Under the pieces are notes generated by a model. That model saw nothing but the letters and a program-made list of their open reading frames with translations. It was not told where the DNA came from and searched no databases. This document shows, piece by piece, positions 18,183 through 26,978 of a DNA stretch of 64,000 nucleotides (position 1 is the first letter of the stretch; each line of letters begins with the position of its first letter). Origin of the DNA: Oceanobacillus bengalensis (GTDB lineage: Bacteria > Bacillota > Bacilli > Bacillales > Amphibacillaceae); assembly GCF_003628445.1 (NCBI RefSeq), contig NZ_RBZO01000012.1:46231-110230 (forward strand), in the 5' to 3' direction. The position numbers and the translations under genes are program-made.

Positions 18183-18854
18183 CTAATGAATTCTATTCAC
18201 AGGAACTACTGAACTGAATTGAAGCGAGAGACTCGTCCACACGCTCCAGTTCTGCCTTACTCTCTCCAGAAACCAGCAACACAATCTCCTTGCTATCCAT
18301 GATGGTCTCAATCCCATAGTAATTGCCCTTGTCGGAGCCTCATCGATGGAAGGGAAAAATCTTGCATTGGCTTTTCCGGTGGAATCATCTAATGCGACAA
18401 CATCGGTTCTACTTGTAAAAGCTGTACCAGGCTTATTAAATCCAATGTGCATTCAATCCTAATCCTAAAATTTGCACATCCACATGGCCTGCTTCCAGAA
18501 CTAACCTCTCGTAGATACGGCATTCTTCCTCCAGGTCCTCTGCAATCCCTTTGGGCAGATGGGCATTCCCTTCAAGATATCGATATGACGGAACAATTTA
18601 TCATACATATAAAATTGATAGCCAATAGGATTTCCCCTAGACAAACCAACATACTCATCTAGATTAAAGCTTGAAACATCTTTAAAAGATACTTTTTCTT
18701 TGTTATATTTTTCAATCAAACGTTTGTACAAACACTCTGGAGTTAACCCTCTGGCTAGTCCTCAGCACAAGATGACTCAATTTCTGAAGCTAATTAAAAA
18801 ATCACATGCATGTTCACTTATCGCTTCATAGTCTCTTAATCTGATACTCTCCAT
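18183..18854 (-). pseudogene. nagB: degraded glucosamine-6-phosphate deaminase (nagB)
   Basis: Pieces of NagB can be read in several minus-strand frames. The start at 18854 gives MESIRLRDYEAISEHACDFL and then runs into TGA codons. Another frame (18731-18501) has YKRLIEKYNKEKVSF and SFNLDEYVGL, the conserved NagB core. A third (18452 downward) has HIGFNKPGTAFTSRTDVV and ARFFPSIDEAPTRAITMG. The end shifts frame again at LLVSGESKAEL and stops about 35 residues early. At least two stops and three frameshifts make it non-functional. It sits five bases after nagA, in its normal operon position, and keeps a GAGGAGAG ribosome site. Confidence 0.9.
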
Positions 18855-18859
18855 TTGAG

Positions 18860-20023
18860 CTACTCTCCTCTAAACGCAATATCACCACGGCAAATGGTGT
18901 ATTTTATATTCAAATCATTATCAACAAGTAAAATATCTGCGTCTTTCCCTATCGCAATGCTTCCCTTTCTGTCATACATCCCCATTTGCTTTGCAGGGTT
19001 TACGGATGCCATTTGCAGGATATCCTCCATTGTTACTCCTTCTAAACCAAGCATTCTGCGTGCGCCATCATCCATTTTTAAAATACTCCCAGCAAGTGTC
19101 CCGTCTTCAAGAACTGCACGACCATCAGCTACCTTTACTGGTTGGCCCCCAAGTTCATAATCACCTGTAGGTAAGCCTTTCGCCCGCATTGCATCGGTGA
19201 TTAAGATGATTCTTTCACTTCCCATATTATTGTATATAAGTTGTAGCATTTCAGGAGCGACGTGTACCCCGTCAGCTATCAGTTCCGCTCCCAATTCCTT
19301 CAGCACGAACGCAGCTCCGACCGCCCCGATGTCACGGTGATGAATCCCGTTCATCGCATTACATAGATGCGTTAATTGGCGCACACCTTTTGCGACCGCC
19401 TTTTTCATTCCAGTAAAATCAACATCAGTATGCCCAGCAGATACGTTGACACCGTTTTCAATTAAGTATGGAATAAAAGATCCATCTTCATCATGTTCTG
19501 GTGCCATTGTAATGGTCCTGATGTTATTTCCAGATAATTTCTGCCACTTGCTAAATTGCTCGATATTCGGCTTCGTTATGTATGGAACAGGTTGTGCACC
19601 AGCCTTCAATTTTTCAACATAAGGCCCCTCTAAGTGCACACCGATTATTTGTGCATGCCTCGGTTTATTTTCATAGGCTGCAACATTTTCTAGTGCCTTC
19701 TCAATGCTCTCAGGTGACTGGGTAATCGTTGTTGCCAAAAAACTTGTCGTGCCCTCCTTTGGCAAAATACTCGCTACTCGATCAAGCGCTTCTTCTGTAG
19801 CATCCATCGTGTCTGCACCGTTTGCACCATGAATATGTCCATCAATGAATCCTGGGATAGCGTTCAAATTTGTAGCGTCAATTACATCTACATCTTTAGG
19901 CAACTCAGGTAATTCATCTGCATATATTGCTGAGATTCTTCCATCTTCTAATAGTAGTGATCCCCTTACAAGTTGATTTTCTGTATATATATTGGCATTT
20001 TTTATGAAAAGTGACCTGCCCAT
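18860..20023 (-). CDS. nagA: N-acetylglucosamine-6-phosphate deacetylase NagA
   Basis: The 387-residue protein is a full-length amidohydrolase of the NagA type. The metal-binding pair is His63/His65 (DGHIHGANG), followed by GVHLEGPYV, VSAGHTDVDF, LCNAMNGIHHRDIG and the catalytic-Asp segment ILITDAMRAKGLPTGDY. NagA converts GlcNAc-6-phosphate to GlcN-6-phosphate and acetate. It comes after the RpiR regulator gene (17-base gap) and before the nagB remnant. With nagB dead, its product would have to enter wall synthesis or be deaminated by an enzyme encoded elsewhere. Confidence 0.97.
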   Translation of the reverse strand: MGRSLFIKNANIYTENQLVRGSLLLEDGRISAIYADELPELPKDVDVIDATNLNAIPGFIDGHIHGANGADTMDATEEALDRVASILPKEGTTSFLATTITQSPESIEKALENVAAYENKPRHAQIIGVHLEGPYVEKLKAGAQPVPYITKPNIEQFSKWQKLSGNNIRTITMAPEHDEDGSFIPYLIENGVNVSAGHTDVDFTGMKKAVAKGVRQLTHLCNAMNGIHHRDIGAVGAAFVLKELGAELIADGVHVAPEMLQLIYNNMGSERIILITDAMRAKGLPTGDYELGGQPVKVADGRAVLEDGTLAGSILKMDDGARRMLGLEGVTMEDILQMASVNPAKQMGMYDRKGSIAIGKDADILLVDNDLNIKYTICRGDIAFRGE

Positions 20024-20039
20024 GGGCCTTCCTTCCTCC

Positions 20040-20876
20040 CTAATACAATTTACTTGCTGTGTTTTTAATTATCTCCATTTTGGTTTTCTCTGCTTGCTCG
20101 TTATTTTTTATTGTAATCCCTGTACAAATTAAATCGATGAGAAATAGTTGCGAAATTTTCGATACCAACAAACCTCTGTCAATCGGACTCTCCTTTGCAG
20201 ATGAAAGTAAGACGTGATCCGCGAACTTCGTTAAAGGCGATTTTATGTAATTCGTTAAAACAACTACCTGCGCATTTTTACCCTTTGCAATGCTTACGGA
20301 ATCAACGATATCCTTCGTGCTTCCCGTTAAACTAATCGCAATCACTACTGTATTGTGATCAGATGTTGTTGCCCGCATAATCTGGGCATGTGAATCCGTT
20401 ACAACTTGAACATTCTTCCCAATACGCATAAGCCTGTTCTGCATATCTAAAGCCGCTATCCCAGAAGCCCCGATTCCAAATATAACAACATCACTCGAAG
20501 CATTGATCACATCAATTACTTTTTGCAATTCTTCTAAATCAACCAATTCATAGGATTCTTCTAGCGCTTGCATCACATTATCCTTTACCTTCTCAACAAA
20601 TGTCGCTTCATTTTCAGGTTTGGCTTCACGTGTTACCTCTTGTGCAAATGAAAGCTTGAAATCCTGAAATCCTTTATATCCTAGCTTCCGAAAAAAGCGT
20701 AATGCCGTTGCTTCTGCCACCTCACTCGCATCGGATAACTCTGTTAAGGAATGATAAATCACCTGATCTTTATGATGTTGAATATAATCGAATATCTTAT
20801 GCTCCGATTTCGTTAAACTTTGTTTGTTTTGTTGCATACGAAGTGTTGGCTTTACTGCGTTTGCTTGCTTTTCCAT
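20040..20876 (-). CDS. RpiR-family regulator beside nagA
   Basis: The 278-residue protein has an N-terminal RpiR helix-turn-helix (SLTKSEHKIFDYIQHH, then AEATALRFFRKLGYKGFQDF) and a SIS domain (VVIFGIGASGIAALDMQ, VVIAISLTGSTKDIVDS). The start at 20876 is preferred over a longer frame from 20945 because AAAGGGA lies six bases upstream. It probably senses an amino-sugar phosphate and controls nagA and itself. It differs clearly from MurR at 5374-6246, so the cell has two RpiR switches for the same pathway. Confidence 0.85.
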   Translation of the reverse strand: MEKQANAVKPTLRMQQNKQSLTKSEHKIFDYIQHHKDQVIYHSLTELSDASEVAEATALRFFRKLGYKGFQDFKLSFAQEVTREAKPENEATFVEKVKDNVMQALEESYELVDLEELQKVIDVINASSDVVIFGIGASGIAALDMQNRLMRIGKNVQVVTDSHAQIMRATTSDHNTVVIAISLTGSTKDIVDSVSIAKGKNAQVVVLTNYIKSPLTKFADHVLLSSAKESPIDRGLLVSKISQLFLIDLICTGITIKNNEQAEKTKMEIIKNTASKLY

Positions 20877-20933
20877 CTTTTGTCCCTTTCGAATGTTTCC
20901 TTTATTCTGTAATTTTACTATAGCATTTTGATA

Positions 20934-20946
20934 ATTGATAATCAAT
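20934..20946 (-). promoter_or_regulatory. perfect palindrome upstream of RpiR regulator gene
   Basis: ATTGATAATCAAT is a perfect 13-base palindrome 57 bases upstream of the regulator start. It is a candidate operator for autoregulation of the RpiR-nagA transcript. AT-rich palindromes arise by chance, so confidence is limited. Confidence 0.35.
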
Positions 20947-21138
20947 TGGTTTTTATGTCTGATAGTTATTAATCATTTAAACTTGAGGGAGCGAAAGTAA
21001 ATGGTGCACTGGTCGTTGAAGTCAGACTAACTGATTTGTCTTCACGCATCGTTCATAGACATAATTGTTTATCCCCCACAGAATGAACCAGCAAAAATTA
21101 CAAATACTATCCGTAAAGTTATGCTTAGGAGTGTCTGT

Positions 21139-24021
21139 ATGAGCTTATTTATTAACCATTCCATTGAGGAAAAAAATAATGAAATAATTGTGACTTTATA
21201 TGTGGATAAACGCTATGGAACCGAGGAATTCAGTGGGGAATTCCTCGCGAAAAGTAAAAAATGGCTGCTTGAAAATGAAGCTAGAAGCTATGTTTCATCC
21301 CACCTACCTAGCGTAAAAGGCGGGCTTGTGAAAGTAGCATTTGGTAGCCTTATTCTTACGACTATACCATTGCAAGTATTTGCCGAGGAAGATCAGCAAG
21401 AACAAGTAGAAGTCAGTGCATATACGGTTCAAGCTGGTGATACACTTTCACAGATTGCGAATAAATTTAATGTTGGGATAGACGCAATTAAAGATGCTAA
21501 CGGACTGACTAGCGATATGATCTATGTTAATCAAAAATTATTGATACCGAGTACTAATCCAGTAAATCAAGACCCGGAAATGGAATCTCCCACTGATGAG
21601 AATCAAGCAACAGGGAACGAAACGTCAGAACCTGCAACTGAGCCTAGTCAAGCACCTGTAGTGGATAGAAGCACATATACGGTCCAGGCTGGTGATACGC
21701 TATCTCAAATTGCGAATGCATTTAATGTAACTGTAGATCAAATAAAATCAGCTAATGGGCTTACAGGTGATACGATTTATGTTGGGCAGGAGTTGGAAGT
21801 ACTCGGAACTGCAGTGACTCAAGATACAGTTAACTTTCGTGTTGGCGATTACAAAAAAGAGGTAATTCAGCTTAAAAAAGACTTAGAGAAGGTTGGTTTT
21901 AAGGTTTCTGATAACCCAACGGATTATTATGGGCCAGTTACAGCAGACAAAGTAAAGCAATTTCAAAAAGCCTATCATCTTAATCAAACTGGCGTCGTCA
22001 ATCAAACAACACTGCAAACACTTCAGGAGGCTGTTCGTGAAACAGAATCATCTACTATCCTTCGGGAAGGGACATACCATCGGTCGGTAATCCAGTTAAA
22101 AATGGACCTTGAAAAAGCTGGGTTCAACGTTTCAGATAACCCAACCGATTACTACGGGCCAGTTACAGCAGATGCCGTTAAAGCATTTCAAAAGCGGTAT
22201 GGACTAGTAGCTGATGGGATAGCAGGTCCTAATACATTAGAAAAATTAGGAGAAGTGATCTCTGTTTTGAAAGTTGGAGATTACCGTCCAGAGGTAATCG
22301 AGCTCAAGATGAATCTTGAGAAAGTAGGATTGAAAGTATCCAACAATCCAACCGATTATTATGGGCAGATTACAGCGGAAAAAGTAAAGGAATTCCAACG
22401 AAAATACGGGCTCACAGTCACTGGTATGGCTGATAGTAATACAATTAATACATTAAAGGGCATTGTTGCTGGAAATGCGGAAACCGATAATCAGACAGAT
22501 ATTGTTTTAAAAGATGGTGTATACCACGATAAGGTGATCCAACTCAAAATAGATTTAGAATCGATTGGAATAAAGGTATCCGATAATCCAACAGACTTCT
22601 ATGGCCCAGTTACGGCGAGTAAAGTAAAGGAATTCCAACGGAGATATAATTTAACAGTTGATGGGATTGCTGGTAAGGAAACACTCGATAAATTACAGGA
22701 AGTTATGGGTGAAGCGATTCCAGCTCCTTTCAAGCGTATCATGCAACTAGAAACAACAGGTGAAGATGTCAGACTACTGCAAACCTATTTAAATGAAGCT
22801 GGTTTTAAGGTGGTAGATCAGCCAACAACTTATTACGGAACACAAACAGCAAATAAGGTAAAAGAATTTCAACAACAAAATGGGCTTACGCCAAATGGAG
22901 TTGCTGATGCAAGAACACTGCAAAAACTTATTACAGCACGTGAAGGTGTAGTCGAAAAGATAAGCAGTTTTCGAATAACTGTTAAAGGATACGGTCACTC
23001 CGTCGGTATGACACAATGGGGTGCTTATGGAATGGCTGCGAGTGGGCACACGTATGAAGATATTTTAAAGTACTATTACACAGGAACTGGAATAGGTATG
23101 CGAGATACAAGCAACCAAAACGTTCGAGTGTTATTAGCCGAGAAGAAGGACGTTCTATCCATTTCAAGTAATCAGCCTTATCAAGTAGGTGACAAGGAAT
23201 TCTTACCACAAACTACTACTACGATTAAATATCTAAATGGCAAATTTGTCATTGAAAATAGTGGAAAAACCTATCAACTAACAACCCCTTTCCAGATTTC
23301 TCAAGCGAAAGAGGGCGTGTTATATTTTAACAATAAGCAATATGAGGGTACATTCTCCATTTCTACCACAGATAATAAACTTAATCTTGTTAACCATTTA
23401 AATGTAGAGAATTACCTTAAAGGCGTTGTACCATATGAGATCATTCCAAGCTGGGATAATCTTAATTTATTTAAAGTACAGACATTAGCAGCGAGAACGT
23501 ATGTATTAAAGGAAATCCAAAGAAATCAAAGCAAGCATTTCGATGTATATGACACGGTTAGATCACAAGTATATAACGGCGTTCCAAACAGCATACCAGA
23601 AAGATATGTCACTAAAATAAACCAAGCAATCTCAGATACCAAAGGAGAAGTTGTCTTATACAACGGAGCATTAATTGATGCCGTATATTCTGCATCTGCA
23701 GGAGGTCATACCGTTGATGCAGTAGATGTATGGGGGAATCATGTGCCATATTTAATCGGAAAAGAAGATCCATATGATCAATCTAACTATGCCAGTAATT
23801 GGTATAGCTACTCTATCTCGAAAGCAGAATTAGAAAAGCTATTTCCTACGGTTGGGAAGGTTATTCATGTTAGTGTCATGGAGACAAAATACAATCGACC
23901 GACCAAAATTAAAATTGCTGGTGAGAAAGCAGAAATAATCGTATCCGGAACAACATTCAGGCAAAAAATAGGAACAGATAAAATTGCTTCATCAACATTT
24001 ACGATTGAGGGGATGCAGTAA
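21139..24021 (+). CDS. wall-binding SpoIID-domain protein with LysM and five PG-binding repeats
   Basis: The 960-residue protein begins at 21139, chosen because AGGAG lies seven bases upstream; an earlier ATG at 21121 lacks a site. A 60-residue N-terminal region precedes one hydrophobic segment (about 63-82) ending in VFAEE, which may be a signal peptide with a long n-region or an anchor. Two LysM domains follow (about 94-137 and 178-222, both with YTVQAGDTLSQIAN), then five peptidoglycan-binding repeats (about 233-600, NPTDYYGPVTA-type cores). The last 345 residues are SpoIID-like, but GYGHSVGMTQWGAYGMA (about 617-633) precedes the catalytic NVENYLKGVVPYE (about 755-767), the reverse of the normal order. 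SpoIID is a lytic transglycosylase. Confidence 0.88.
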   Translation: MSLFINHSIEEKNNEIIVTLYVDKRYGTEEFSGEFLAKSKKWLLENEARSYVSSHLPSVKGGLVKVAFGSLILTTIPLQVFAEEDQQEQVEVSAYTVQAGDTLSQIANKFNVGIDAIKDANGLTSDMIYVNQKLLIPSTNPVNQDPEMESPTDENQATGNETSEPATEPSQAPVVDRSTYTVQAGDTLSQIANAFNVTVDQIKSANGLTGDTIYVGQELEVLGTAVTQDTVNFRVGDYKKEVIQLKKDLEKVGFKVSDNPTDYYGPVTADKVKQFQKAYHLNQTGVVNQTTLQTLQEAVRETESSTILREGTYHRSVIQLKMDLEKAGFNVSDNPTDYYGPVTADAVKAFQKRYGLVADGIAGPNTLEKLGEVISVLKVGDYRPEVIELKMNLEKVGLKVSNNPTDYYGQITAEKVKEFQRKYGLTVTGMADSNTINTLKGIVAGNAETDNQTDIVLKDGVYHDKVIQLKIDLESIGIKVSDNPTDFYGPVTASKVKEFQRRYNLTVDGIAGKETLDKLQEVMGEAIPAPFKRIMQLETTGEDVRLLQTYLNEAGFKVVDQPTTYYGTQTANKVKEFQQQNGLTPNGVADARTLQKLITAREGVVEKISSFRITVKGYGHSVGMTQWGAYGMAASGHTYEDILKYYYTGTGIGMRDTSNQNVRVLLAEKKDVLSISSNQPYQVGDKEFLPQTTTTIKYLNGKFVIENSGKTYQLTTPFQISQAKEGVLYFNNKQYEGTFSISTTDNKLNLVNHLNVENYLKGVVPYEIIPSWDNLNLFKVQTLAARTYVLKEIQRNQSKHFDVYDTVRSQVYNGVPNSIPERYVTKINQAISDTKGEVVLYNGALIDAVYSASAGGHTVDAVDVWGNHVPYLIGKEDPYDQSNYASNWYSYSISKAELEKLFPTVGKVIHVSVMETKYNRPTKIKIAGEKAEIIVSGTTFRQKIGTDKIASSTFTIEGMQ

Positions 24022-24044
24022 AAATCAAATTTCACCATATATAG

Positions 24045-24078
24045 AGGGCTTAAAACATAATGAAAGGTTTTAAGCCCT
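24045..24078. terminator. convergent hairpin between SpoIID-domain gene and GT4 gene
   Basis: AGGGCTTAAAAC (24045-24056) pairs perfectly with GTTTTAAGCCCT (24067-24078). It lies 24 bases after the plus-strand gene and overlaps the stop codon of the minus-strand glycosyltransferase. A bidirectional terminator for the two converging genes is likely, although flanking T-runs are weak. Confidence 0.7.
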
Positions 24079-25158
24079 AAATATATCCACTAAAATAGGT
24101 TTTATATTGCCTAATTCATACTTTTCTGCAGTATTTATTGCTTGAATAGACATTTCTCCCTTTTCCTTATCACTTAGCTTCATAAACTTTTCTATTTTGT
24201 TTTTCAAATCGCTAGGATCACCAGGCCTAAACAAGAAACCATTTAGATCATTTACCGTATAGTCCAAGATGCCACCCATCTCACTTCCAATGACAGGCCT
24301 CGCACAAGCCATAGCCTCTAAACCAACTAGTCCAAGACTCTCTCCTTCTCTCATTGTAGGAAAACAAAACACATCGATTGCATTATATGCATATTTTAAG
24401 TCATTCTGGTTCATAAAATCAAAATAGACTATCTTATCATCTAATCCACTTTTATTAATCAGTTCATGGAGTTTCTGAATTTGCAATCCATTCCCTATCA
24501 TAATTGCTTTTGTATTTTTCAACTTGCCTTCATCATTTAACATTTTAAGAGCTTGTAGAAAGATATCCCATCCTTTTAACACATCAATTCTCCCCACATA
24601 ACCAATGTAGTTAACATCATGTGAAAGGCCTAACTTATTCATAGCCTTACGCTTATCCAATGGATGGAACGTATTAAAATCAATTCCCCCTGAGGGAAAC
24701 ACCCTTATCTTTTGTGGATCAATATTATACTTTTTCGTAACGACCTCTTTGTAATAGTTGGAAGGAGTGATAATTCTATCTGAATGGTTTAATAGGGTAT
24801 GAACATGTTTCTGCAATTTCTCACGCTTACGGAATTCAGGAACCACATCACTTCCATGTACATTCGTAAATATCCTAACAGGCTTTATCTTATACAAGAA
24901 ATTTAACGCTAAGGAGTTATGCGCCGCATAATGTACATAGATAATATCGTATGTTGAAAACAAACCCTTCCAAATAATTTTTATATAATAAATGATATAT
25001 AAAAGTAATTTTTTCAAATGACCCTTTTGCTTAAAAAACACAACTTTATCTACTTCAAAGCCTTCGTCGAGAAGTATATTTTCCGTATTTTTAACGAATA
25101 CACCATAATTTGGGTTATCCTTATCGGGATACATATTTGATATTAATAATAGTTTCAA
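24070..25158 (-). CDS. GT4-family glycosyltransferase
   Basis: The protein (about 362 residues) has the GT-B fold of family 4, with N-terminal KLLLISNMYPDKDNPNYG, the GYVGRIDVLKGWDIFLQAL hinge, and the donor-binding REGESLGLVGLEAMACARPV motif (E-x7-E). It probably adds a sugar from a nucleotide donor to a lipid-linked wall polymer. A TTG at 25158 gives the best N-terminus; a GTG four codons earlier is possible, and neither has an ideal site. It follows the UDP-GlcNAc epimerase gene after six bases, so a ManNAc- or GlcNAc-containing polymer is likely. The acceptor is unknown. Confidence 0.85.
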   Translation of the reverse strand: MKLLLISNMYPDKDNPNYGVFVKNTENILLDEGFEVDKVVFFKQKGHLKKLLLYIIYYIKIIWKGLFSTYDIIYVHYAAHNSLALNFLYKIKPVRIFTNVHGSDVVPEFRKREKLQKHVHTLLNHSDRIITPSNYYKEVVTKKYNIDPQKIRVFPSGGIDFNTFHPLDKRKAMNKLGLSHDVNYIGYVGRIDVLKGWDIFLQALKMLNDEGKLKNTKAIMIGNGLQIQKLHELINKSGLDDKIVYFDFMNQNDLKYAYNAIDVFCFPTMREGESLGLVGLEAMACARPVIGSEMGGILDYTVNDLNGFLFRPGDPSDLKNKIEKFMKLSDKEKGEMSIQAINTAEKYELGNIKPILVDIFRA

Positions 25159-25176
25159 TATACTTCCCACTTTCAG

Positions 25177-26295
25177 CTATTTTTTATTAAAATACTCCAC
25201 AACCGCATCAGCAATTCTTCTGGAAGCTTCCCCGTCTCCATAAGGATTAGATGCTTTTGCCATTTTAGCATGAGCTTCTTTATTACTTAGCAACTCGTTC
25301 GCTAGATTAAAAATCGTATCTTCATCTGTACCTGCTAATTTTAATGTTCCTGCCTCAAGTCCTTCTGGGCGTTCGGTTGTATCACGTAAAACTAATACAG
25401 GCACTCCTAGTGAAGGGGCTTCCTCCTGTACGCCACCTGAATCCGTTAAAATGAGATGTGCACGTGCAGCAAAGTTATGGAAGTCCACTACATCAAGTGG
25501 TTCAATTAATTTAATGCGATTGTCATTACCAAGAATCGTGTTAGCTGTCTCCCGAACAACGGGATTCAAGTGCACAGGATAGATAACCTGTAGATCATCA
25601 TGAGATTCAACCAACCGCTTCACTGCCCGAAACATCTGCTCCATATTGGATCCTATATTTTCACGGCGATGTGCGGTCATTAAAACAAGTCTGTCATCCC
25701 CTAGGCTATCAAGAATAGGACTGGAGTAATTCTCATCCACCGTTGTTTTCAAAGCGTCTATTGCTGTATTCCCTGTGACAAAAATACGCTCTTCCAACTT
25801 ATTTTCACGTATCAGGTTTTGTTTGGACTTCTCCGTGGGTGCAAAATGAAGATCGGCAATCACACCTGTTAATTGACGGTTCATTTCTTCTGGGTATGGG
25901 GAGTACTTATTCCATGTACGCAATCCTGCTTCCACATGCCCTACAGCAATTTTGTGATAATAGGCGGCAATAGATGCTGCAAAAGTCGTACTTGTATCTC
26001 CATGTACTAAAACGATATCTGGTTTTGTTTTGTTTAATACTTCATCCAAGCCTTCTAGTGCCCGGGTAGTAATTTGTATTAAAGATTGTTGCTTTTTCAT
26101 AATGTTTAAATCAAAATCTGGGGTGATCCTAAAAATATCAAGAACTTGATCTAACATTTCCCGATGTTGTGCCGTTACCGTGACTAATGATTCAAATTCC
26201 GATGAACGTTTGTTTAACTCCTGGATAAGCGGTGCCATTTTAATAGCCTCTGGCCTTGTACCAAAAACAGTCATCACTTTAATTGGTTTATTCAC
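25177..26295 (-). CDS. mnaA: UDP-N-acetylglucosamine 2-epimerase (MnaA/WecB)
   Basis: The 372-residue protein is a full-length non-hydrolysing epimerase. It has TVFGTRPEAIKMAPLI at the N-terminus, GHVEAGLRTWNKYSPYPEE in the middle, LMTAHRRENIG, and TDSGGVQEEAPSLGVPVLVL. It makes UDP-ManNAc from UDP-GlcNAc in the cytoplasm. UDP-ManNAc is the donor for TagA (56640-57374), so this gene supplies both wall teichoic acid linkage units and any ManNAc-containing wall polymer. The start is GTG with GGAG nine bases upstream. Confidence 0.97.
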   Translation of the reverse strand: MNKPIKVMTVFGTRPEAIKMAPLIQELNKRSSEFESLVTVTAQHREMLDQVLDIFRITPDFDLNIMKKQQSLIQITTRALEGLDEVLNKTKPDIVLVHGDTSTTFAASIAAYYHKIAVGHVEAGLRTWNKYSPYPEEMNRQLTGVIADLHFAPTEKSKQNLIRENKLEERIFVTGNTAIDALKTTVDENYSSPILDSLGDDRLVLMTAHRRENIGSNMEQMFRAVKRLVESHDDLQVIYPVHLNPVVRETANTILGNDNRIKLIEPLDVVDFHNFAARAHLILTDSGGVQEEAPSLGVPVLVLRDTTERPEGLEAGTLKLAGTDEDTIFNLANELLSNKEAHAKMAKASNPYGDGEASRRIADAVVEYFNKK

Positions 26296-26978
26296 TCTTT
26301 TTCACTCCATTTTTGTTATCATACTAAATCTAGTATAGAGGAAAAACATAATTAGTTGTAGAATATTTAGTTTAAGAAATCGTTAAGTTTCCTTTTAACG
26401 AAAGCTCTTTTCCTCAACTTTGTTGCTTTTTAAACATCGCAGTTGATAGAAACTGTGAGCTAACAATAATTTGGGAAATTTTCTTGAGAGAGCTTATCAA
26501 GTTCATTTGAAGAGAATTTTGCTCTATTTTAATCTTGAGAAGGCTTATCAAGTTCATTTGAAGAGAATTTTGCTCTATTTCAATCTTGAGAAGGCTTATC
26601 AAGTTCATTTCATGAGAATTTTGCTCTATTTCAATCTTGAGAAGGCTTATCAAGTTCATTTCATGAGAATTTTGCTCTATTTCAATCTTGAGAAGGCTTA
26701 TCAAGTTCATTTCATGAGAATTTTGCTCAATTTTAATCTTGAGAGAGCTTATCAAGTTCATTTGAAGAGAATTTTGCTCTATTTTAATCTTGAGAGAGCT
26801 TATCAAGTTCATTTCATGAGAATCTTGCTCTATTTCATTCTTGATAGCTCCGTTGAGTATTGGCATTCATAATTCTTTATTAATCTTGAGAGTACAAGCA
26901 AGATATTTTTTTAAGTTCGATGTTACCTCGCAGTTTATATCTATTATGACAATAACAACAATCCTTTAGAAAAGAGAC
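26296..26978. other. 683-base intergenic region around the 51-bp repeat array
   Basis: Apart from the array at 26483-26839 the region is AT-rich and holds no convincing gene, terminator or promoter. Both strands stay open through the array because the unit length is a multiple of three. Confidence 0.6.
26483..26839. repeat. seven-unit 51-bp direct tandem repeat
   Basis: Seven head-to-tail units of exactly 51 bases start at 26483, 26534, 26585, 26636, 26687, 26738 and 26789. Each contains CTTGA and TCAAG separated by nine bases, which can form a small hairpin, and the core CTTATCAAGTTCATTT. Two variants occur: TTGAAGAG (units 1, 2, 6) and TTCATGAG (3, 4, 5, 7). A degenerate half unit begins at 26840. 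Because 51 is 17 codons, both strands give repetitive open frames of 133 and 150 codons. Neither has a good ribosome binding site, so they are not called as genes. Confidence 0.95.

Noticed and set aside
18447..18662. 71-codon plus-strand frame over the nagB remnant
   Set aside because: The opposite strand carries clear NagB segments, so this is an antisense shadow of the pseudogene.
26483..26839. CRISPR array
   Set aside because: The units are contiguous without spacers and no cas gene lies nearby.
26414..26872. Repeat-encoded open frames of 150 and 133 codons as genes
   Set aside because: Both strands are open only because the unit is 51 bases long; neither has a ribosome site, and the flanking ends show no protein-like sequence.
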